Below, piece by piece: positions 35,984-47,479 of a DNA stretch of 64,000 nt (position 1 is its first letter; each line of letters opens with the position of its first letter). The notes beneath the pieces were generated by a model. That model was given only the letters and a program-made list of their open reading frames with translations, ran no database searches and was not told the DNA's origin. This DNA comes from Xylogone sp. PMI_703 (taxonomy: Eukaryota; Ascomycota; Leotiomycetes). The stretch is from the NCBI GenBank assembly GCA_021399445.1, contig JAJTUQ010000005.1, positions 682,001 through 746,000 on the forward strand, in the 5' to 3' direction. The position numbers and the translations under genes are program-made.

Positions 35984-36786
35984 ATGATTCTTATCAAATA
36001 TTGAACCCATACAAAGTAGCAACCCCGGTAATTTGATCATTGTGAGCAAGGACGTACTATACTCCGTATTAAATAGTCACTGGCTAAAGCTAATTCTATA
36101 TAGGCCACTCCAAAAAGAGTCATTCTACTCGGTCTTGCATTGTCTTCAACCCCCTTTGAATTGATCATAGCTATCTGCTATTATGATATTTGGGGTATTT
36201 GAGTTCACGTGAATGTTACCTAAGCAGATATCCTTAACATTCATCCATGACCCTTCCTAGGAAATATCGCCCGTACTTAGCATGCGTGCAGGCATGCTAG
36301 TCAAAAGGCATCGATTACTTCATAGTTATTTATCGCCGAAGAGGCAACAACGACATCGGCGCTATGGGTTTATATCCAGCATATTCGCGATTATTAGCAA
36401 AGGCTAGCAATAAATATAAGAAGACGTGATTGGGTACAGGGATACAGTGTTCCCCCAAGTTGGAGGCACCAACCTGCTGATCGGCTTCTCTATGTGAAGG
36501 ATAGCAAACTCAAACGCTTTTGTTATACACGGCACATTATCCTAACTCTACACAGTATGTCATATTTAGCTTGCAGGCCTATAGGAGATTATCGCCCCAC
36601 ATCGAGGCGCTAGAAGATCCAGATCAAGATCTTATGGTTTAATCCGGGGAAGCCTACGTCACCATTTATATCGAACTCTGCACAGAGCTTTCTCTTCTTC
36701 TCAGCATCCTATCATCCCCCCAACAGTTGCCCCAACTTCTTTTTCTCCACCACTTTAAGAAGACAAAGCTGAAACACAGAAGTGAA
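35984..36786. promoter_or_regulatory. Upstream region of C2H2 regulator
   Basis: 0.8 kb without coding signal. At 36452-36470 CCCCCAAGTTGG runs straight into TTGGAGGCACC, combining two words found separately in the P450 (32250) and ADH/b5 (35220) promoters. A TACTCCGTA word lies at 36060-36068. The last 100 bp are pyrimidine-rich, as in fungal core promoters. Confidence 0.45.
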
Positions 36787-39342
36787 ATGCCGAGGAGTCG
36801 AATTCCAGCGGCAAAAACCCACCGTTGTCCATACTGCTCCGGTGCATTCCCCCGGTTAGAGCATCTCCAACGGCATGAGCGGTCGCGTGAGAGTATCCCC
36901 AAGTTCCAATGACTCCACTAACAAACCACACCCAGATACTAAGGAAAAGCCGTTCAAATGCGTCAGCTGCACGAAAGCCTTCACGCGCAAGTATGGTACC
37001 AGCTCTAGTAATCATGTTGTCACCAGGAAACTGCTCACCTCTGTCTAAGGGATTTGCTCACTCGGCATAATCGCCTCGATCACTCAATGCTTGTCAGCTC
37101 AAAGCCTGTTCAGCGAGACGGAACTGGATCAGTCTCTTCATCCACACCCAGCACGGCAACCAAGAAACTCCCAATACCGAATCAAACCACCCCATATTCC
37201 CAGCCAGCAGCGTCAATTACCCTATTAGATGTTGGCCTGCCAGAGGATCCTTGGACCCACCCTATCACCTCTAACTCTCCATGTCCTCCAGGTCCTTCCT
37301 TGACATCCCAAGGCTCAGAAGGAGAAAAGTATGAAGTTGAGGATCCACTGACTGGCTTTGTTCCGGACCAGTCAATGTCTTTGATCCTTGATGATATCCA
37401 ATTCGGAGCTTTATTACCTGACTTTGTTGATTTTGCTATGTTCATGGATAGTGTACCTATCCCAACTCATCCCTTTTCCCCAACGTACCAACCGTTACCT
37501 ATGTTTCCACCAGATCTAGGCTTGCCATCGCCAGTCAACCCCGAGAGTAATCATAATCAAAGTGAGGGACAATGGCCTTGTGAACCAGAAAAACAAATAT
37601 TTGCTGTAGCACCGGGGTCTAATACTACGGACTCCACATTATCTCAATTTGGCTCACGACTTCCTTCTCTTCAACCTGAGGACCAACCACCGCCGCCAGT
37701 TTCTCATCAACGCACAGTAAGGTCGAGAAACTATCAGTTGTTTGTATCTGCCGAGTGTAGGCAGCAAATCGTCGACGGGCTAGCCACCCTCGCAGGATTT
37801 ATTGGTAATAATTTTGTTCTTCCGTCAAGACATGCTCTTTCTCGTTTTGTAGCAGGGTACTTTAATACCTTTCATGACCACTACCCTTTCTTACATGTGC
37901 CTACTCTACAGATAGAAGATATTAGCGTTGAGTTAGTCTTAGCTATCGCAGCACTTGGGGCCCGATATACCCGGGAACCATGTATTGGTCTCGAATTATT
38001 CCGTGCTGCTAGGAGCATTGTCCTTGAGCGGATTCAAAGAAGCCGGAAAAAGAACTCCTTTCGCCTCTTTGGTGAGACGCTCCAGACAGGCTCTCTGCCC
38101 GCTGATACTAGTCCGGGTAAGACATCCATAGAGAATAAGTCTAGGATAGAAATGATACAAACGGTCTTACTTCTAATTGTAATTGCTACTTGGTACAAAC
38201 GCGAGCCCGCAGCCTCTGATGCATTGTCCCTGCGCAGCGTGTTAGACGCGCTCGTTCGTGAGGATGGAATCTCACGGGTCAATGAAAACCAACCAGAAGA
38301 CTGGCAGTCCTGGGTTTGTTTCGAAACACGAAAGAGAACTCATCTAATGGTATACTGCTTTTTCAACATGCACACTATCGCATTTGATATTCCACCCATG
38401 ATGCTGGCTAGTGAATTACACATTGACCTCCCCTGCTCAGAAAGGGAATGGAAAGCATGCACTGAACAAGAATGGAAAGCTCGCCGAAAGTTTAGTTTCC
38501 CTCAACAAAATTTTCAGGAGGCATTCAAAGGGCTCTTTAGTAATGACTCGTCTTCGATGAACGATACTAGCTTCTCAACTCTAGGAGGACACGTCCTTAT
38601 TCACGCGGTGATTCAGCAGATCTGGTTAGTCCGGAATACTCGACTAATCTATCAACAGCGAGATCAAAGAAGTCTCTCGGCAGATAAAACGAACATATTT
38701 GAAGGAGCTTTGAGACAATGGGCATCGTATTGGGAGCAAAATCAGGAATCCTCCATGGATCCATTGAGCCCGCATGGTCCCGTTTCATTCACTTCGACTG
38801 CCCTGCTACGACTAGCATACATTCGTCTCAATCTGAATTCAGGCCTTGTGGGATCGATTAGTAGCTGGGACCATAATCTGATTGCTGAATCATTCCATCA
38901 AAGCCCGCCACTGGAGCGCAGCAATGCACTCACTCGAGCCGCGCTTCACTGTGCTCACGCCCTTAGCGTCCCTGTAAAACTTGGAATCAATTACATAGCC
39001 CGAACGCAAGTGATATATTGGTCGAATCAACATGCCCTGTGCTCCTTGGAATGCGCTGTCCTACTGGCTAAGTGGCTCGAAGCAGTAGCGGCACCGAACC
39101 CAACACCACCACTGACTGCTGCGGAAGAGAAACTTCTCGGCTTTGTAGTGCACCTTGTAGCGGAGACTGCATACAACGTCAGCTATGAAGAGATTCTTCT
39201 AAAGAAAGAGCGTCTAAGTGCAATCACGGTGAGGATTTGGGCAAGGTTATACCAGTTCGGTAGTGTTTGGGAGATGGTAGATTTGATCGGCTCGTCTCTG
39301 AATACATATGCCGATTTGTTAGAGCGTGAGCACCAGTCCTGA
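36787..39342 (+). CDS. C2H2 zinc-finger transcription factor with fungal TF domain
   Basis: Predicted nuclear regulator, 815 aa, exons 36787-36886, 36936-36990 and 37050-39342 in phase. Two N-terminal fingers: C14-x2-C17...H30-x3-H34, the canonical linker HTKEKPF (rebuilt at the first junction), then C42-x2-C45...H58-x4-H63. Both introns interrupt the finger region, so the main ORF alone hides it. A Pro/Ser-rich linker with acidic patches follows, then a fungal-specific TF regulatory domain (FHDHYPFLHVPTL, ELVLAIAALGARY) from about residue 280. It is adjacent to the oxidative block and has the block's promoter words upstream, so it is the best candidate for its local regulator. That is inference. 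Confidence 0.92.
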
Positions 39343-40015
39343 TATCTTAACACGAATTACGTGTTAAATGGATCTGCAAAATATGCTAATGAATATATTA
39401 TTGTATTTTATACTTATCTAAGAGACCCTAATATTCAACCGGTATTAATGAATACACCACGGCTTAGGTTGCGAGAGGAAAGTACTATTGATATATTATT
39501 AGATTACCTAGAACATTGTTCGAGTCTTTGAGAGATATACTCATAAGACATAAGAGGCCTTCTGAGGAAAAGTCCGACTTGAATGTGATATTGATGTGAG
39601 GTTGTAGCTTGATAGAAGAGACGCACTCAACTAAATGCAAAGCTGGACACTATGTGACCATCTATTCTTGTGTATAAGCAGAACATATAGTGCAGAGAGT
39701 TAATATGTTTAGTAAAGTTCTTCTTCACATAAATAACTGTGGTCTAGTAAACTATATATGTGAGACAACTATTTTAAGATAAAACATCAACATTGTAGAG
39801 TACATAACGACACGAAATCAACAGAGAAGAGTTGAGAGGAGAAAGAGGAGATGGGGGTATCATTTCAGGTCCTTAGCTTCTAATGCTTTGAATATTCTAA
39901 AATACAGGGTTTGGTGTCCCATGACACCAGGTGACTATTAATTGTGAGGGGAGCATGGAAAAATCTCTACCTTCAATGCTATTGAGGGCAACCAAGCTTT
40001 TCAGGCCTAATTTTG
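39343..40015. other. Intergenic between convergent genes
   Basis: AT-rich 3' flanks of the regulator and the FAD monooxygenase; no coding signal. Confidence 0.55.
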
Positions 40016-41257
40016 TTATTTCTGTATCGATGCATTAAGTTCTGGGTAGTCAGGTAACTTCCAACCACCCTTCTCCTCACTTGAAAACCTTGCAACAATT
40101 TCCGGGATACGAAAGTAGCAAATCAGTCCCATAATGAAATGCATAATGGCAATCCCAAACTGCGTCTTGGGAATAGCCCAGCGAATCAGGGACGTATTGA
40201 TCTTTTGGATCTCATTGACAAACGGTCGTAACACCCGCTCATATTCTGTGAGAGCCTTTGACAGATTATCAGGATTGCGACTAATTTCGCCGGCCAGGAC
40301 ATATGCGCCAGTGAAAGCGCTTGTAGTCCCCATGGCGGTGAAAGGAGATGGGCAATGAGCGGCGTCTCCGAGCAATACTACACGACCCTTACGGCTGTGC
40401 CATTTGTCTATGCGGACCTGAACTACTTCTTGACAATAGAAGTTCTCTGTGGTTTTCAACCCTTGAAGGAATCGATCTGTCTGCCATCCTGCACCTTGGA
40501 ATTTCTGAGTCCAGAACTCTTTCTGCTGCTCAATTGGTGCTTTTGGAAGGCTCCTCGTTTCTTCTGAATCGTCCTGAAGAAAGAAGTATACTTGTGTTTC
40601 GGTTGGATTGTGGCTTCTTCGCATGATCATTCTTCCCCCAGAGCAGAGATATGACCTAGCAAGATTATTGTCATCCTCGGTGCGTGGTATGAACCAGTAT
40701 GCAAGGTAAATACCCATGTGCAAATAGGGATCCGAGGCGCCAGCTGGCAGGATAGCTTTTCGAATACGTGAACCCTGGCCATCGGCTCCGACAAGAAGAT
40801 CGTACGCATCAGATGAACCATCAGAGAAATGAGCAACCACCTGCTTGTCGTCCTCCTCGAAGCTCTCCACAGTCTTCCCGAAAATGTATTCAACTCTATC
40901 CTTCGTTGCATCGTAGAGTAGGCGCACAAGATCACCGCGCATGATCTCGTACTCAGATGTGAAAGACTGTGCACCCTTGCCAGACTTATTAGCCAAAACT
41001 GTCGCTCTTGTGTTGCCTTGAGAGTCCACGATGGAGAAGCCCGCTTCGTCTACCACCTTGCTGCGAACAATATCGATGAGCCCCATACGCTTAATGGCCT
41101 CGATACCTTGAGCACGAATGTCAATTTGCGCCCCAGTGACTCTAAGAGCTGGAAATCTTTCGACAACAACTACTCGATGACCACTGCGGGCAAGCCAGTA
41201 GGCAAGAGCTGGTCCAGCACAACCGCCACCACAGATCAGGACCTTGAGAGGCGCCAT
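40016..41257 (-). CDS. FAD-dependent monooxygenase (PHBH/TetX-like)
   Basis: Class A flavoprotein hydroxylase of 413 aa in one exon, using NAD(P)H and O2 to hydroxylate aromatic or polyketide-type compounds. FAD-binding GxGxxG is at the N-terminus (LICGGGCAGPALAYWLARSG, residues 7-26) with the acidic end of strand 2 (VVVVERF). The DG motif is in LLVGADGQGSRIRKA and the GD motif in VVLLGDAAHCPSPFTAMG. A hydrophobic helix near the C-terminus (FGIAIMHFIMGLICYF) may associate with membrane. The start ATG 41257 is immediately before the flavin motif, as expected. No lesion. Functional link to the P450 block is inferred from proximity and chemistry. Confidence 0.93.
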   Translation of the reverse strand: MAPLKVLICGGGCAGPALAYWLARSGHRVVVVERFPALRVTGAQIDIRAQGIEAIKRMGLIDIVRSKVVDEAGFSIVDSQGNTRATVLANKSGKGAQSFTSEYEIMRGDLVRLLYDATKDRVEYIFGKTVESFEEDDKQVVAHFSDGSSDAYDLLVGADGQGSRIRKAILPAGASDPYLHMGIYLAYWFIPRTEDDNNLARSYLCSGGRMIMRRSHNPTETQVYFFLQDDSEETRSLPKAPIEQQKEFWTQKFQGAGWQTDRFLQGLKTTENFYCQEVVQVRIDKWHSRKGRVVLLGDAAHCPSPFTAMGTTSAFTGAYVLAGEISRNPDNLSKALTEYERVLRPFVNEIQKINTSLIRWAIPKTQFGIAIMHFIMGLICYFRIPEIVARFSSEEKGGWKLPDYPELNASIQK

Positions 41258-43226
41258 TCAGAAAATTTTTAGCTACTCCTGAGGTGAAGAGTCGTATAGG
41301 AATGAAGTAACCGTGTTGAATTCAAAAAATATTTCGACAGGAAGCAGTAGAGCACGGTAGATCGTAATCACGGAGTATTATTATATTGTATCCTAACCAG
41401 CGCCACTGATGCCTCTCGGGTAAACCAACCCGCCGCACAGGTCCGATGACTGTATTACAATGACGACAACTCAACAAACAGCAATAATTGGTGAAAACAC
41501 GGAACTCTAAGTTTCACATTTCTAGGCAGTCAATAATAATAGCCAAGATCTCTCGAACACGTAAGATACCGCGTACATGTACACTACAGCACCGGTACCA
41601 CGGCATAAGGAGCTTATATGCGGCTTTTACGTACTGGCTCCCGCCAGGTACACAAAAGAGGGCGGGCTAGAAATACAGGCTGCAATAACCACCATCTGCA
41701 GGATTCTTTCAAGCCAATCATAACAAAGAAAGCCTCAAATAACAAAATTCTCCTTTCCACTTTTACGATTATTTATCTCATGCAATAGCTTGGTTGGGAA
41801 CTCTACATGGCATACGCATTAGGCCGGATCCTCGCCGCGTAAGTTAATAAAGGAAGGGAAGAATATATGAGAGATGCTCGGGATTCCTGATATAAAACAA
41901 ACGTAGACAACTTGCGTGGCACGTTCCTCAGTTACACTGCAAGGAACCCACGCAAGCAGTCCCATGCACACAAGGACGCTCTTGCCAAGGAAATGCTTCC
42001 ACTAATCGGATGCATAAGGCTTATGAAAAGGGTTGAATATTAGGATCGGACTCGGACATGGGTATCGGAGAACCGAAACGTAAGTCGCCCGAGGCCGAAT
42101 TATAGAATACTCCCATTTTATACATATGCCTTTACTTGATCACTATATAGGACCCAATTCAGCAGCTGAATTCAACTGTATGTTCACACATATCTATAGA
42201 AAGCCGTAGCCAATTTAACAAAGAGATTCAGATCAATTATGTACTAGAGAGCTTGTTTTCGTTCGGTTTTTCTGAAGCCAATCGAGTGTTCGTTCTTTTG
42301 AGGCGGGGAAAGGGGGCGTGGGAAAGGGGGTGTGCAAGTTTTGTGGAAAGGTAATGGATGTTCAAGACACAATTGAGATAACTGCAATTGCACAACGGGT
42401 CAGGAGACGCGCAGGCGAAGAGAAATTGATGTTGGTTCAATAGATTATGATCCTAGATGCTCGGATATACCTCCGTAACTTATTTTTTTTGTCAGAATCT
42501 CCTACGAATAGTAATATAAACTGCCCTCAGCACATTCAACGATACGTAACGTCATATCCTAAGCTCCCGAGACAATTTCTCGCTAATTAAGAGCTCGTTA
42601 TCATACAGATCGAAAAGTGTTCAAGAGTGAGGAGGTATTTCCAACGGTGAAGAGGATAACCTCAAGGCAAGGGGTATTGAGCTAAAGGTATACTAGTGCC
42701 ACCATTTCGTCAATTACTTTTGACTGTAGAATAGTTGTCAATCGCCAATATAACCCAATGAAAGCTTTTAAAATCATATTGTCCAAATTTTCTCCCTCAT
42801 TTTCATATACTAAGTAAGTCATTCATCAATTATTCTTCTTTAGACAAAGCCAACTAACGAGATGTAAAAATTGCCTTAAAAGAAGCAAGTTCTAAATATT
42901 TGTTTTAAAGTTTGAAGGTTTCAGATCTTTGTTATAGCTAAAGTTGTTATAAGATTATAATCCCCTAAAATCTGACTCGCTTATAGGGAAGCACTCCTAG
43001 CTCGGTGCCCGTTATCTTGCGGCTATACGGTAGCATGGAAAGATTACACGGACATTCTCATAGCTATAGCACAGAGTCTTGTTGTCGAGTATCTTAGCGA
43101 ATTACACGGCAACAAGTGTTCCTTGTGTAGCTTTAAAGGCATTATTTATACCGCCCCGCAAGATACCGACCCATAACTCTTTATACACACACAAAGAGCA
43201 TATAGAACTGTCCGAACCCAGCAATT
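41258..43226. other. 2-kb intergenic region between divergent oxidoreductases
   Basis: No supported gene. Small ORFs at 41488-41670, 42237-42440 and 43079-43273 lack motifs; the last overlaps the SDR start in another frame. An ACGGAGTA word is at 41370-41377. A run of eight T lies near 42482-42490. Both ends are presumably promoters. Confidence 0.5.
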
Positions 43227-44236
43227 ATGACAACCGGAGATATTACGGAGCAACGACTTCAGACCCTTTTTAGAGTCGATGGAATCGTGGCAGTTGTCAC
43301 TGGGGGTGGCTCCGTGAGTGATAATCCCATGCCCTCATCCATATCTTAAATGGCTAAAAACCTCATTCTAGGGTATCGGTCGTATGCTTGCTCGAGCTCT
43401 GGCCCTCAATGGCGCTCACAAGGTCTACATTCTAGGCCGGCGCCATGAAGTTCTCAAGGACTGTGCGGCATCGGTGCATAAGGGGAATATCATTCCTATC
43501 GTCTGTGATGTCACCTCGAAAGCAGACCTCGAAGCGGCCGCTTCTCAGGTGACATCTGAGGTTGGATATGTTAATATCCTGTGCTGTAACGCCGGTATTC
43601 TGGGACCTATGAACCAGCAGATTCCTTCAAAAGGTGCAGCACTATCGGAATTCGTAAACGCGCAATGGGAGAGTAGTATTGATGAGCACGCTGATGTATT
43701 TCGAACAAATGTCTCGGCACTGTGGTTCAATGCTATTGCTTTCCTAGAACTACTCGATGCGGGGAACAAGAAGAAAAATGTTGGCTGGAGTAGCCAAATA
43801 ATAACAACCAGCAGTGTTGGAGGATTCAACAGGGCACCACAGGGCACTTTTACGTACAGTCAAAGTAAGGCTGCAGTTAATCATATGACCAAACAGCTGG
43901 CCACAACACTTATTCCCTATGGGATCAGGGCGAACGCTATTGCTCCAGGTGGTAAGTTTCACTCCTATCTTTCAGCATTTTGTTGGCAGATCATAGCAGT
44001 ATTATTACATAGACTTCTACTGAGATGAAATCTTAGTGTTCCCGAGTGACATGGCATCATGGATGACAGACAGCAAAAATGTTCCACGGGATAGATTCCC
44101 ACAAGGGCGATTTGGAGACGAAGAAGATATGAGCGGAGTTATCTTGTTTCTCGGGAGTCGCGCAGGAGCTTATGTCAACGGAACAGTACTGGTAGTGGAT
44201 GGGGGAAGCTTGAGCATCTTGCCAGCAACATATTGA
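43227..44236 (+). CDS. Short-chain dehydrogenase/reductase (SDR)
   Basis: Classical NAD(P)-dependent SDR. Exons 43227-43313, 43372-43951 and 44037-44236 join in phase to 288 aa. The cofactor motif TGGGSGIG is rebuilt exactly at the first junction. CCNAGILGP follows, then the catalytic Ser (ITTSSVGG), Tyr and Lys (YSQSK, about 190) and APGVFPSDM, rebuilt at the second junction, with the C-terminal VNGTVLVVDGG. Cytosolic; the substrate cannot be predicted. It resembles fungal SDRs often found in secondary-metabolite and aromatic-catabolism loci. Divergent from the FAD monooxygenase across 2 kb. Confidence 0.94.
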
Positions 44237-44544
44237 TCGACCATTTTACAACGGTTGTCAAGGTTCGTAGCAATGAAACACGGTTACATATGGTAGCCAA
44301 TTTTTTTCGGAGAATATTTTCCGGTTGACTTTTGCTCTTAGAATAGAGGTGCTTGAGATATCAGACTATAGGTTACTACGTAGGGCAAGAGGAGATCATA
44401 TACTTCGATTCCGTTACAATCCGTCTGTATGCTAGATAATTTGATAGAGAAATAGCAACTGAGGCCATATAGAAAAACATGTTTAAGATTTCATATTACC
44501 TCTTAATTCTACTTGCCAGCTTAAGACTCCAGGTATCTTATCAT
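44237..44544. other. Intergenic between convergent genes
   Basis: About 300 bp of AT-rich 3' flank; nothing else seen. Confidence 0.6.
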
Positions 44545-45371
44545 TCACGTTGTGGAATGAACAAGATAAAATTTTGCCCCGGAAGTTTCAAGTCTCTCAA
44601 AATCAGCAAAGTAAGCTACTAAGCCGTCCGACTGCAAAAACTTCAATATTTCAAGATCATCTCTGTAATTCAAGCATCTCATCTGATGCCATGAAATACT
44701 TTCATGGTAAGACGCCACAAAATCAGGATACTCTTCTGGCCTAATTTCACGCAAATCCCGAGGGCTGTTAGGCGATTCATTGCCATCTCTCTTGACTAGA
44801 AGATAAAAGTTTTTAGTCCCAGCCAGCCATCGAATCCAGTATTATGGCTAGTCTGTTGCCACTCCTTTGGAACACATGTTTCTGTTTCTATATCAAGGCA
44901 GAGAGATTTGACTCGCTGAATATCATCCTGCGAGATGTAGGTCTGCGATATCCTTATGCAACGCCAGCATCCTTTAACATTGAAGCTCCAGCCTTCTTTA
45001 AAGTACAGAGTATCATGGTCAAAATTGAAATATATCCGTGCAGGACACAATTTTCCAGTATCTGGGTCTTTCCCAGAGAAGGCAAGCTCGTAGTTTTTCA
45101 GGCCAAGAGCACGTGATTCCATACACACATGGAGAATGGGCGGGATTGGAGCTCTCCACCCTTTGGTCGTGGTAGGATAGACTTCAACAAGGCGCTCTTC
45201 ATCAATCGACATTTGCCATATCAAGGCCCGAATCTCTATCGGCAGTTTAGGAAAGAGGTGAAATTGTGCAGAGTCATCCGACTTCAGCCGAGAGGATGCT
45301 GTATCAGACTTATGGGTATTCTGCTGTTGAAGACTATATCCAGAATTGGTCTCCAACAAAGGATGGTCCAT
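44545..45371 (-). CDS. 2EXR-domain protein, frame broken at an A run
   Basis: Fungal protein of the 2EXR family, about 275 aa; molecular role not established. The N-terminal FHLFPKLPIEIRALIWQ is the hallmark, followed by ILHVCMESRALGLKNYELAF and a Tyr/Phe-rich core (FNFDHDTLYF). At 44811-44816, within GWLGLK, the frame runs into TAG, while the next frame reads NFYLLVKRDGNESPNSPRD and on to a stop at 44545. One extra A in the five-A run would give the expected LGLKNFYLLV. So it is an assembly slip or a new pseudogene. Start ATG 45371. Many copies of this family usually occur per genome. Confidence 0.75.
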
Positions 45372-46120
45372 CCGATGTCGCGCTAAGAATGCATGGCATC
45401 TTCTTCGAGGCTGGGTGCTATATATGTGTCAACTCAGCGAGCAAACACGCTAGAATTAAGAGAGAGCCTTGCGATTTAAGTCTAAGTCTCCTTCTGGGAG
45501 ATAGTTCCCTTCTTCTTACGAATCGCATGATGATATTTGCAGATATGAAAAATGTTGGTGTAAGCCTTGGGAGACCAAACGTGCTGGTGGTGTTGGTGGG
45601 TTAGGGTGCTTTTATGTGTTGGTAGCTTCTCAGCCCGTACACGTGCCAAATGCCAACAGGGGCAATTTATTGGTCCACCAGAGACTAGATCGGCTCAAAT
45701 CAGATATATCCAAAAATAATGCATAAGTAAGCGTTGTGTACAATTTCATATACTTTCTCAAGAAGAATTAAAACCTTAGATAAAATACTTCCCTTCCAGA
45801 CGCAGTTTACCTAAAGTAGGACAACCAATACAGGATACAGAAATAATGAAAGAGTAATCATAGAGAGAGATATCAACCGTTCTATACCGTCTGACATAGT
45901 TATCCAGCTAAATTGTCAAGATTTATTGTACCGTTGAGTAGTGGAGATATGACCTTCCCTACATAGCTTTACCCTATCCTGACCCTGTACGCCCCTCTTT
46001 CTCTATGGCCCTTGTCTTTTTACAGTCCATTCCTGCGGCTTTTACTAACCTTCGGCTAATTGCAGATATGCAACGAATATCTGTGTCAAGCTGTACAATT
46101 CGGCATTATTTAACTCTATC

Positions 46121-46267
46121 CAGACGCCGAGATTTATAGCGCAAGACAGCGAAGTACAGAGACGCAACAATAAAATTCTACACCCTAGCAGTGGCCAACT
46201 GCCCATAGCTATGCCGAGACATGTAGCGCAATATATCAGTGCGAAGAGACGCAACGAAATTTTCACC
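46121..46267. repeat. Imperfect two-copy repeat
   Basis: Two blocks begin GCCGAGA, continue GTAGCGCAA/ATAGCGCAA and end AGAGACGCAAC(A/G)A..AAATT, about 87 bp apart; a third partial copy starts at 46365 (GCCGAGATTTCTAG). Origin unknown; could be a decayed transposon tail. Confidence 0.6.
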
Positions 46268-46685
46268 TGATCAATTATTCAATAGCTCTGTTTGGATTAA
46301 TTACCCAAAAGTTCTTGATTAGTCGCTAGCACCTGCTCATATCATATATACATGGCACTATCCCATGCCGAGATTTCTAGTGAAGTATTTCACGGTTCAG
46401 ATTCGTAGCATTTAGTTCCACTCCTATATCCACAACTTCCATAAGGATGCCTGCATGGAAGTTGTGTGGCCCATAACAAAGCGGGCTAATGGAGATGTAT
46501 GACACTCGATAGATTTCTTGAAACCTACTGACAAACATGGCAGAAAAGGAAAATGAGTTAGCCCTCTTCGGATAGCTAGGACAAAGCATATAGCATACAG
46601 AAATGAACTGTTTCTCGTTGAGCTGTGATTCCGCAGAAAGACATCGCAAGCAGTATACATCTCACGTAACGAAGGGATACTTTAG

Positions 46686-46747
46686 ACCGTCAAGACTCCT
46701 AACCCCTGCACAAGTCTAACGCCTTAACCACTCGGACAAGACGTGCA
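46686..46747 (-). other. tRNA-like relic (Ser/Leu-type D-arm)
   Basis: On the minus strand, GTCCGAGTGGTTAAGGCG and TTAGACTTG match the A-box/D-arm and the anticodon 5' strand of class II tRNAs. A complementary TCTAA occurs about 29 bases further on, which would need an intron, but no convincing T-arm or acceptor stem was found. Treated as a relic or SINE-like fragment. Confidence 0.35.
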
Positions 46748-47014
46748 ACAAAATATGCGGCCGGCTAAATTTTAAATCACATTATTGGTTGAGACTATTT
46801 ATACCTGAGGTACTCATGCAGGTTGTCGCCAGTGGCAGCACATATCGAGGGCTTGGAAAAGACATAATAAGGGGCACTTAATCATCTGAGTGGACATAGG
46901 TACATCTTATAGCATAGTCATCAATACTCAAATCTAAACGGATAAACTTTGGTTCCTTTATTTGATATATTTTGAGAGTATCACATGATCCCAATTCTAC
47001 TAGATGATCCAACT

Positions 47015-47479
47015 CTACTTTGCTGAATCTTCTGGAGCCATACATACAGCCTCGATATTATTTCCTGCGGGGTCAAAGACAAATGCTGAGTAGCAATTGG
47101 GATGATAATGAGGTCGTAAGCCGGGAGGTCCGTTATCTTTTCCACCTGCTTCCAATGCGGCAGCATAAAAAGCGTCTACTGACGCACGATCTATTTTACA
47201 CGCCTAGTTAGCTGTTTTCCAGAGTCTCGTAGCAGTGTATACTATTTAATAGTAAGAAAACCTACCGGGTGCTGTAAATGCAACATGGACTTTCGAGTCT
47301 GCGTCAACATCACTGGCTTTGATCCACCATTCAGGGGACTTGATTCCCAAGCCAACAGCAACAGAGCCAAAGCTGGCAAGCTGGCCATATCCCAGAGGCT
47401 TCAGCGCAGCGGTATAGAAAGCAACGGCCTTGGCGTGCTCAGCCGCAGCTACTCTGATGAGAATATGTGCGATAGGCAT
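47015..47479 (-). CDS. VOC-superfamily (glyoxalase/bleomycin-resistance-like) protein
   Basis: Small metalloenzyme-fold protein, 129 aa from exons 47266-47479 and 47015-47190 in phase (junction FTAPDRASVDAFY). The beta-alpha-beta-beta-beta pattern of the vicinal-oxygen-chelate fold is visible in both halves: HILIRVAAAEHAKAVAFYTAAL and YSAFVFDPAGNNIEAVC, where the terminal Glu position is kept. GLRPHYHPNYY-like residues occur before the last strands (the genome reads HPNCY). Members act as glyoxalases, dioxygenases or drug binders; this single-domain fungal type is uncharacterised. Intact. Confidence 0.88.

Larger units (their letters stand above)
45372..47014. other. Intergenic with degenerate repeats
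   Basis: 1.6 kb without a supported protein gene. It contains an imperfect repeat (46121-46267, with a third partial copy at 46361-46383) and a tRNA-like A-box on the minus strand near 46690-46745. Minus frames at 46045-46266 and 46377-46660 derive from these repeats. Confidence 0.5.

Noticed and set aside
29971..44236. Classical secondary-metabolite cluster
   Set aside because: No PKS, NRPS, terpene cyclase, DMATS or cluster transporter in the window, so only an oxidative or catabolic block is claimed.
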